A stretch of 64,000 nt of DNA, taken from positions 1,116,001 to 1,180,000 of the forward strand of contig CAJQUN010000060.1 in assembly GCA_907163345.1 (NCBI GenBank), in the 5' to 3' direction. The position numbers and the translations under genes were made by a program. Below the pieces are notes generated by a model. That model ran no database searches and was not told the DNA's origin. It saw only the letters and a list, made by a program, of their open reading frames with translations. Numbering within the stretch: the first letter of the stretch is position 1; each line of letters starts with the position of its first letter. Source of the stretch: Haberlea rhodopensis (Eukaryota; Streptophyta; Magnoliopsida; Lamiales; Gesneriaceae). Positions 56,139 through 64,000 of the stretch are shown piece by piece.

Positions 56139-56530
56139 TCACATACCAGAAAATAGTTCCGGGTAGTGCTGCACCATATGCCTTTCCGTCTCCCACGTGG
56201 CCTCCTCGACACCCCTGCGATCCCAGTGAACCTTGACCATCGGTATCACCTTGTTCCAAAGTCTGCGATCAGCTCTGTCCTGGATCCTGACTGACCGTTC
56301 CACATAAGACACATCAGAATCTAACTGTACCTCAGAAGGCTGCAACACATGTGATGGACGGCTCATACTTCCGCAACATAGATACATCTAACACGTCATG
56401 AATACAAGATAATGACGGTGGTAAAGCCAAATGGTAAGCCAAGGTACCGATGCGCTGTAAGATCTCAAACGGTCCCACATACATCGGAGACAATTTCCCC
56501 ATCAAACCGCACAACACGTCTGAAAGGTTA
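56139..56530 (-). pseudogene. Gypsy D integrase tail and chromodomain
   Basis: Two overlapping frames, 56517-56332 (LSPMYVGPFEILQRIGTLAY, HDVLDVSMLRKYEPS) and 56387-56139 (SYVERSVRIQDRADRRLWNK ... WDRRGVEEATWETE ... YPELFSGM). A frameshift near 56340-56380 separates them. The last block is the chromodomain-like tail, thought to guide integration to chromatin. A stop follows at 56139, then 68 bp to the LTR. Confidence 0.88.
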
Positions 56531-57716
56531 GATCTTCAGAAAGACCCTGTCTCCCAACTGAAATTCCAACGGTCTCCGTCGTTTATTTGCATAGGCTGCC
56601 TGCCTGTCCTGGGCTGCCTTCATTTTCTGTCGGATAACCTTTATCTTATCCTTCATTTCCCGAATCAGTTCAGGTCCTCCAACGGATTTACGAGACAAAT
56701 CATCCCAGTATAATGGCGACCTACAACGCCGACCATACAGAGCCTCAAACGGAGCCATCTGAATACTCGCCTGATAGCTATTATTGTAAGAGAACTCTAC
56801 CAAGGCAAATGAATCTTGCCACGAAGCATCGAACTCTAACACACAATCCCGTAGCATGTCCTCGAGCGTCTGTATAGTATGCTCGGTCTGACCATCCATC
56901 TGGGGATGATATGATGTGCTCAACCTCACCTCAGTACCCAAAGCTGACTGAAGACCTCCCCAAAAATGAGATGTAAACCGCGGATCTCTGTCAGATACGA
57001 TAGACACTGGAATCCCGTGTAGTCTCACTATATCCCGGACATACAGCTGAGCCATCCTCAAGTATGTGTATGTCGTACTGTAGGGAATGAAGTGAGCTAC
57101 CTTCGTCAGCCTATCCACGACTAGCCAAATGGCATCACAACCAGAAGTAGTCCTCGGCAAGTGGGTCATAAAGTCCATAGATATGTGATTCCACTTCCAT
57201 TCCGGTATCTCTAAGCTCCTTAGCTCGCCACCAGGTCTCTGCCTCTCTGCCTTAACCGGCTGACAGATTAAACACCTTTTTACAAAAGCGATAACATCAC
57301 GCTTCATCCGTTTCCACAAAAATTGATCACATAGATCTTTATACATTTTTCTCCCTCCTGGGTGGATACTAAATCGGCTGCTGTGAGCTCGCTGCAAGAT
57401 CCCCTATGCAACTCCGGCGTACTCGGAACTACCCAACAGTTACCGAGCCTCAAAGAACCATCCTCAGCCACTCTGAATTTTGATGGCTGTCCATGGAGTA
57501 CCAATGATGACTATCTCTGAATCTCATCATCTGTCTTCTGGATCTCCTGATATTCTCATAAATGTCCGGCTCTGCCAATAAAGTCGATACCCGTACCGGT
57601 GATGTATCCACATCAAAATCATAGCCCAGATGACAGTAGGAAGTCATCATAGCCGATAAGTACATGGCGTCCTCACAAGTACTCTTCACCTTCCGACTCA
57701 AGGCGTCTGCTGACAT
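56528..57716 (-). pseudogene. Gypsy D integrase
   Basis: A 289-residue open frame (57397-56528) carries the second half of the HHCC zinc domain (CLICQPVKAERQ). It also carries the full D,D(35)E core: Asp in HISMDFMTHLP, Asp in VSDRDPRFTSHFW, and Glu in GQTEHTIQTLEDML. The frames before it (57716-57304) hold the linker and the first zinc-domain part, broken by one or two frameshifts near 57390 and 57500. The integrase core itself looks intact. It would insert the cDNA into chromosomes. Confidence 0.9.
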
Positions 57717-58310
57717 GTTTACTTTTGCAGGATGGTACTCTATTTCACAATCATAATCCTTGAGTCAATCCATCCATCTCCTTTGTCTCATATTTAGCTC
57801 CGCCTGAGTAAACAAAACTTCAAGCTCTTATGATCCGTATAAATGGTAAACGATGTACCATATAAATAGTGCCGCCATGATCCGTATAAATGGTAAACGA
57901 CGTACCATATAAATAGTGCCGCCAAATCTTCAAGGCAAATATGATAGCCGCCAGCTCCAAGTCATGAACTGGATATCTGGTCTCGTACGACTTCATCTGC
58001 CTTGATGCATAAGCTACTACATTCTTATCTTGCATCAAAACACATCCCAAGCTTTGTAGTGATGCATCAGTGTAAAGAACAGACATCTTGTTCTCCGTGG
58101 GTCACTAATGCAGGCGCCGTCGTCAACCGATGCTTCAAATCTCGGAAGCTTTGCTCACAAGCCTCAGACCAGTAGAATGATATTCCCTTTTGAGTCAACT
58201 GAGTCAATGGCTTAGCAATCTTAGTAATCCTTCGACGAAGTGTCAATAATATGCAGCCAAACCAAGAAAGCTCTGTATCTCGGGTACAAAAGTGGGTGCA
58301 GACCACTCCA
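57717..58310 (-). pseudogene. Gypsy D RNase H, broken by a 47-bp duplication
   Basis: Segments ISFYWSEACEQSFRDLKHRL, VLYTDASLQSLGCVLM (first catalytic Asp), AYASRQMKSYETRYPVHDLE (Glu region) and HYLYGTSFTIYTDH are present. A tandem duplication, 57830-57876 and 57877-57923, then shifts the frame. A frameshift at about 58085 also separates the first segment. The C-terminal part, up to the YHP...ADALSRK motif near 57700-57740, is readable in another frame. Confidence 0.88.
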
Positions 58311-58319
58311 TCACAGCCT

Positions 58320-58910
58320 CTACCTTCCTGGGGTCCACCGATATCCCACTGTTAGAAATATGATGCCCCAGAAACACACACTGTTCAACCAGAACTCACA
58401 CTTGCTGAGCTTGGTAAATAACTGATTATCTCTGAGGATCTGGAGTACTGTCCGCAAGTGCCTCACGTGCTCCTCCTCACTCCGAGAGTATATGAGTATG
58501 TCGTCAATAAACATTATGACGAACTGGTCAAGATACGGTTGGAACACCCTGTTCATCAAACTCATAAAGACAGCCGGGGCGTTCGTCACACCGAAGGACA
58601 TAACTAGGAACTCGTAGTGCCCATACCGAATCCGTAATGCTGTCTTCTGAATATCCTCCTCCCTGACCCATATTTGATGGTAACCTAACCTCAAGTCAAT
58701 CTTGCTATACAGCTTAGTACCCTGCAACTGATCAAATAAATCGTCAATCCTTGGGAGAGGATACTTGTTCTTCATCATAGCCTTATTTAGTTGCCGGTAA
58801 TCAATGCACAGACGCATCGACCCATCCTTCTTCTTAACGAATATAACCGTGCGCCCCAAGGCGATACGCTAGGGCGTATATATCATTTGTCAAGGAGTTT
58901 CTGTAACTGC
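58320..58910 (-). pseudogene. Gypsy D reverse transcriptase core
   Basis: The open frame 58859-58320 holds KKKDGSMRLCIDYRQLNK, PLPRIDDLFDQLQG, LVMSFGVTNAPAVF and an intact catalytic box FIDDILIYSRS with both Asp residues. A TAG-containing disruption near 58870 (cgccctagcgtat) separates it from the preceding frame. Among the gypsy RT copies in the window it is the only one with an intact DD. Confidence 0.9.
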
Positions 58911-59794
58911 TCCTTTAATTCCCTTAACTCCGACGGTGCCATCCTGTAAGGGGCACGAGAAATAGCGGACGTCCCCGGTAATAACTCAATCACAAACTCG
59001 ACCTCTCTAGTCGGTGGGAATCCTGGGATTTCCTCCGAAAACACATCAGCAAACTCTGCTACCACGGGTACATCTTCAACCCTCAACTCTTTATTCTTTC
59101 TTGTCGTGTCCACGACATAGATAAGATAGCCCGTGTGTTCACGTTCCAATAAGTGTGACATTTTGATCGCCGATATCAATGGAATCTTCGCACGAGAACC
59201 GTTCCCATAGAAAGTCCACTGAATCCCCATATCAGATCTGAACCGAACCGTCCTCTGCCGACAATCCACTACTGCCTGATATATGTTCAGTATGTCGATG
59301 CCCACAATGCAATCGAAGTCTGACATACCCAACACAATCAAATATGCCTTCAACTCATTGCCCTTAAAATAAATGAGGCAGCCCGCAAGAAACTGATAAG
59401 CAACAACATTTCTTCCAGTGGGTGTCGAGACCAGAAGAGACGTGGGTAACAGAGACGTGCACATATGATGTCACTCCACAAAATCCGCAGACACAAAGGA
59501 GTGCGAAGCACCTATGTCTATCAAAATAAAGGAGGAATATGTAAATAAAAGGCACGTACCAGTTATCATCTCCTCTGGAGCTGCCTCGGCCTGCTCCCTA
59601 TTCAGTGCATAGACATGTCTTTGAGTTGGCCCCATCGCATGACCTCCCATCTGTCGAGACACCATCGGTTGCCTCTGCTGCATTGTCCCGCTAGAAAACC
59701 TTCCCCTGCCTTCCCTAAGGTCCATTTGTCCTCCACGATTAGGACAACGCCGAGCAATGTGGCCTGGCTTGCCACATCTAAGCCCGCAGAACAA
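58883..59794 (-). pseudogene. Gypsy D zinc knuckle and protease
   Basis: Frame 59794-59471 has a CX2CX4HX4C knuckle with the first Cys replaced (LRCGKPGHIARRC) and the protease start FILIDIGASHSFV, where Thr of DTGA is Ile. After a stop at about 59468 the frame 59464-58883 continues with SDFDCIVGIDIL and the link to RT (VVAEFADVFSEE, YRMAPSELRELK). The changes in the active site and the stop argue against function. Confidence 0.87.
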
Positions 59795-60530
59795 TCATGC
59801 ATCAAATGCGGTCCTCCGTAGAAGTGACACTTTACTTCTCCAACTCTACTTGCTTGAGTTGGTCCTCCACAAGGTGGATGCACCACTCCTCCGGTCCCCT
59901 TGCTTCCGGCTATCCGGCCGCTTCCCACTAAATCGGGAAGAAAAAAAAGTCCCACATGACTTAAAAGATCCTCCCTGAGGCTTCAGATTTTCAGATGAAG
60001 ATCTTTGAGATGGAACTTGTGGGGGCACAACATCAGTATAAGCACCCACTCCTATCTCTGCCAGTTCCGCTCTAGTAAGAGCATCATCAAAAGAGGTTGG
60101 GTTGTTGGAAATAAACCGGTCAAACTGTTCTGGCCGCAATCCTTTCAAGAAATGCCTCATTTTAGCATGCCCATTTATAGCGATATGAGGGACGTACCTC
60201 AATAGTGATGAGTAATGCATGGCATAGTCCGAGACCGTCATGCTCCCTTGCTTCAGATTCGTGAATTCATCCTCCTTCATCTGCCTAGCAGCAGCAGAAA
60301 AGTACCGGTTTAGAAACTGGGTTCTGAATAAAGTCCAGTCTATCAAATTGCCCTGAGCCCTCAGCTCCATCACTGTCATCTTCCACCACATGGAAGACTT
60401 CTTAGCCAGTTGAAACTCCGCTAGCCTTAACCAAGCAGTCCTAGCACAAGGTGCAGACACGAAGATCTGCTCAATTCTTTCAAGCCACTCCTCTGCTTCC
60501 TCCCTTGTCTCTGTCCCTGTAAGTAATCCA
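59795..60530 (-). pseudogene. Gypsy D gag
   Basis: The open frame from the copia junction down to 59846 has EEAEEWLERIEQIFVSAPC, LAKKSSMWWK, NLKQGSMTVSDYAMHYSSLL and HFLKGLRPEQFDRF, the plant retrotransposon gag domain, then an RS-rich linker. Near 59941-59948 a run of eight T residues (minus strand) coincides with the frame change before the zinc-knuckle segment (HFYGGPHLMHDC). The N-terminal gag is separated by the copia insertion at 60531. Confidence 0.88.
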
Positions 60531-62023
60531 TGAGCATACAACGCAGCGGAATAAAATTTTTATGGATTACTAACACCGGATCTATACATAGGTTATCATA
60601 TCGGATTAAGGTATACGAAGGTATCACCCTTGTAGCGTGTTTGAAGCAGATTCCACGGAGCAGCACGTCCAACGAACTCCGAGTCACAAACGAAAGTTTT
60701 CACCTTCGTCTCTACGGTATCCACACGATCAAATCGAAAGGGACGTTCAAGAACAAGTTGCTAGACTTATTCTTGAACAAACAAGGCTCACGGTTACAAT
60801 AACCGATCAACGACCACCATGAACCACCAAGGAAAGACGGCGGCGATGGAGAAGCTCACGGCTTCTAGGGTTCGGCCGAGAGAGAGCTTGAGGTGGAGGC
60901 TAGGGTTTGATATCAAAACAATGATATGAAAGTGTGATTAACAATTAATCAAAACCTCTTATTTATATTATAAGGCTTTTAATTAAGGTTCAAGACTTTC
61001 TTAAAGTCTTATGGGCCCAAACCCATGATTTAATTAAAAACCTTTAATCACTTAATTAAGACTCTTCTTAATTAATTAATTCATCCAATGAATTTAATTT
61101 CCCTTATCGATTAATCTTTTGTGCGACCCGATAGGATCTCGTAATGTTGGCAGTGACATAAAATCTCATTTTATGTCGCAAGCAGTGAGCGGTATCTAGC
61201 AACACATCGATGCTACCCAAATTACGAGAATGTCAATGACTCGACATAACCTTTAGAACTTGTGATAATATTAATCATGTAACTTAATCCCTTTGTCCTT
61301 TGTGTTTAGATTGAACACGAGTCATGGAATAGTCATACTCGTATATCCAATCTTTATTTCTTGATCCCCAAGTAGAACTAGAATAAACGAATAAGCTCGA
61401 TATCTCATATCGACTCATTCGAGCATGGCCATGCATTTTAGTTCTCACTTGATCAAGGGCCAAACACATCTCCTGTTATATAGGAGGGACAAATCCTATC
61501 TCTATCAGTCAACATCCCTCTACATAATTCGTAGTGTATCCAATAGTCGCCTTTATAGATTACCCTGTTACGGGTAACGTTTGACGATATCAAGATACAT
61601 AACTCCTTATGTTGGGATCTCTGATGATCACAAGTCGTAAGGATTACATACATTATTATCACTATGAGAATTGCATATGACGATCATATAACTATCCATG
61701 TTGCATTCTCATGGTGGGTCTGTCCAGTACATCGTTCTCTAACATGTACCCATATGTTGATTTGATATCTCATATCAATGATCAATTCATCGATCAACAC
61801 ATACTAGTCTCTACGTATTATCATTATCCCTTTCATGATAATACTTGACTAGGGACATCTTTAAGAATAATACAATATTATTCTAAGGACATTAACATAT
61901 ATATTGATTCACAATGCACAGTTAAAAGAATAATATATAATAATGAATTGCCATTCATAAAACCATAAACATTGTATGTCTTAAATAATCATCTAATGAC
62001 TTGTCTTAGGGCATATCCCAACA
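60531..62023 (-). mobile_element. Copia 3' LTR
   Basis: On the minus strand it begins TGTTGGGATATGCCCTAAGA and ends with ...TTCCGCTGCGTTG...CTCA, both typical of plant copia LTRs. The 1493-bp length depends on the left boundary at 60531 (TG), chosen because gag reading resumes just left of it. The exact base is uncertain by a few positions. Confidence 0.85.
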
Positions 62024-62038
62024 AATCTCCCACTTGCA

Positions 62039-64000
62039 CTAAGACCACTCAGACATGTACCTAATGCCTAGAGATCTAGTATGACGATCATGCTTCTGCT
62101 GTGACAGCGGCTTCGTCAATGGGTCAGATACATTATCATCTGTTGGTACTTTGCATATTTTAACATCCCCCCTTTCAACGATTTCTCGAATGAAATGGAA
62201 ACGCCTAAGTATGTGCTTGGATCTTTGGTGAGATCTTGGTTCCTTAGCCAATGCGATCGCTCCATTGTTGTCACAATAGAGTTCTATCGGATCTTTAATG
62301 CTAGGCACCACTCCAAGTTCAGAAATGAACTTCCTCATCCAAACAGCTTCCTTTGCTGCATCCGAGGCAGCAATATACTCAGCTTCCGTTGTAGAATCGG
62401 CTACTGTTTCTTGCTTTGAACTCTTCCAGCTCACAGCACATCCATTTAGGCAATACACATATCCAGATTGCGATCGAAAATCATCTTTGTCGGTTTGGAA
62501 GCTTGCATCAGTGTAACCCATTACATTGAGCTCCTCCTCACCTCCATAAATCAAGAATGTATCCTTAGTCATTCTCAAGTACTTTAGGATATTCTTGACA
62601 GCAATCCAGTGACCTTCACCTGGATCAACTTGATATCTGCTCGTCATGCTCAAAGCATACGATACATCGGGCGAGTACATATCATGGCATACATGATAGA
62701 TCCAATAGCTGACGCGTATGGAATCTTACTCATGCGTTGTCTCTCATCTGGTGTTGAAGGACACTGTTCCTTCGAGAGATAAATACCATGTGTCATAGGC
62801 ACGAATCCTTTCTTGGATTCTTGCATGCTAAACCTTTTAAGCACCTTGTCTATGTATGTACTTTGACTTAGACCAAGAAGCCTTCTCGATCTATCTCTAT
62901 AGATCTTGATTCCTAATACATAGGTGGCTTCTCCTAAGTCTTTCATCGAAAAGCAGTTCCCTAGCCAAATCTTTACAGATTGCAAGGTAGGGATATCATT
63001 TCCAATAAGAAGTATGTCATCTACATACAACACTAGGAAAATGATTACGCTCCCACTGACCTTCTTGTAGACACAAGGTTCATCTTCATTTTTGATAAAA
63101 CCAAACTCTTTGATTGCATCATCAAAACGAAGATTCCAACTCCGAGAAGCTTGCTTCAATCCATAAATGGATCGTTGTAGCTTGCATATCTTTCCAGCAT
63201 CCTTTGGATCGACAAAACCCTCGGGCTGTGTCATGTACACATCCACGAGCAGATTTCCATTAAGGAAAGCTGTTTTGACATCCATCTGCCAGATTTCATA
63301 ATCATGAAATGCAGCTATTGCAAGTAAGATCCTTATGGATTTAACCATGGCCACTGGTGAAAAGGTTTCATCATAGTCAATACCATGAATTTGTTTGAAT
63401 CCTTTTGCAACCAGCCGACCTTTATAGGTTTGTACGTTACCATCCATATCGATCTTTTTCTTGAAAATCCATTTGCACCCTATGGGTCGTACCCCTTCAG
63501 GTGGATCAACCAAAGTCCATACTTGGTTTGCATACATGGATTCCATCTCAGATTTCATGGCCTCTTGCCATTTCTCAGAATCATTGCCCATAATAGCTTG
63601 TTGATAAGATGACGGCTCATCCTCATCAATAAGTAGTAAGTCACCTTGTTGAGTCACAAGAAATCCATATCTCTGTGGCTCCCGGTGTTCTCTTACAGAC
63701 CTACGCTGGGCTTGTGTCTCTTGAGCAGGTACTTCTTCCACAACAGTTTGTGGTGCCTGTTCTGTTTCCATCTCAATCTCAGGTTCAGTGTTTTCTTGTG
63801 GTTGAACTTCACTAAGTTCTATTTTTCTCCCACTGGTTTTTCTAGAAATAAATTCTCTTTCAAGAAATACACCAGTCCGAGCAACAACCACTTTGTTCTC
63901 GGTGGGATAATAGAAATAGTATCCTTTCGTTTCCTTAGGATACCCCACAAATAAACACTTATCAGATTTGGGTCCAAGTTTGTTAGTGGCGTGACGTCTA
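62039..64000 (-). pseudogene. Copia pol: integrase C-terminus, reverse transcriptase, RNase H (one frameshift)
   Basis: Reading enters from the window edge with the integrase end (KCLFVGYPKETKGYYFY). A variable acidic linker follows, then RT with GCKWIFKKK near 63465, MDVKTAFLNGNL near 63275 and the intact YVDDILLIGND near 63010. Near 62665 the frame shifts (from YAMICTRP to VSYALSMTSRYQ). RNase H follows with VMGYTDASFQ, ADSTTEAEYIAASDAAKEAV and LYCDNNGAIALA. The TAG at 62039 is the normal end, 16 bp from the LTR. Apart from the one frameshift it is open for over 630 codons, so the insertion is young. Confidence 0.92.

Larger units (their letters stand above)
54002..60530 (-). mobile_element. 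Gypsy D: chromovirus, 3' LTR and gag-pol
   Basis: The 3' LTR is 54002-56070. Upstream on the minus strand lie chromodomain, integrase, RNase H, RT, protease and gag in the order of a Ty3/gypsy chromovirus, closest in this window to gypsy B. Gag stops at 60530 where a copia LTR begins, so the N-terminal gag, primer site and 5' LTR should be on the far side of the copia element, outside the window. Only a handful of frame breaks are present, so it is the best kept chromovirus here. Confidence 0.9.
60531..64000 (-). mobile_element. Ty1/copia element, 3' part
   Basis: A minus-strand copia element inserted in gypsy D gag. It consists of the 3' LTR (60531-62023), a purine tract (AAGTGGGAGATT, just right of 62023 in reverse), and pol with RT and RNase H. 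The 5' part (gag, protease, most of integrase, 5' LTR) lies outside the window. The RT-before-end order (integrase, RT, RNase H) distinguishes copia from the gypsy elements. It is the most recent layer at this end. Confidence 0.93.

Overview
This is nuclear DNA of a flowering plant, probably a eudicot. It is AT-rich and dominated by LTR retrotransposons inserted into one another, around one recognisable host gene that contains introns. The species cannot be told from the sequence.

Layout. 1-19885: a nest of Ty3/gypsy sequence. It holds a LARD-type LTR fragment (1-461), the 3' end and LTR of one chromovirus (462-2783), the decayed gag-pol of a second gypsy element (2784-6156), a Tat/Athila-type LTR with part of its internal region on the minus strand (6157-9255), and a third chromovirus, here called gypsy B (9256-19885). 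Gypsy B carries one solo LTR inside its 5' LTR (TSD GTATG) and another inside pol. 19886-28326: a gene island with a DCD-domain protein gene on the minus strand (CDS about 21163-24962, 5' UTR exon near 27154-27245), followed by promoter repeats and a GC-rich 38-bp tandem repeat. 28327-54001: large non-coding LTR elements (LARDs) on the minus strand. They are interrupted by a gag-protease-only element (28813-35938, TSD GTGAG) and a complete LARD (41583-52376, TSD TGAAA), which itself contains a solo LTR (43937-45800, TSD CGTAC). 54002-60530: a chromovirus, gypsy D, on the minus strand with fairly well preserved gag-pol. 60531-64000: a Ty1/copia element inserted in the gag of gypsy D, with its pol nearly open.

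How the parts relate. The chromoviruses and the LARDs share LTR ends (TGTRA...ACA/TCACA), a tRNA-Met type primer site and a similar LTR plan, so the LARDs probably rely on proteins from the chromoviruses. The gag-protease element has a tRNA-Asp type primer site and probably depends on a Tat/Athila relative.

The main unexplained signal is a set of ten arrays of short self-complementary units, mostly (G/T)CGATCGATCG(C/A), inside LTRs. Neighbouring palindromes are repeatedly 20-22 bp apart centre to centre, which is about two helical turns. Flanking arms pair into 13-16 bp stems around a loop of about 11 nt, and the arm sequence differs between arrays while pairing is kept. A different palindrome (GGCGTA NN TACGCC) with the same spacing occurs in the LTRs of the gag-protease element. 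The arrays therefore occur in chromovirus, LARD and Tat-type LTRs, with an analogue in the tRNA-Asp-primed element.
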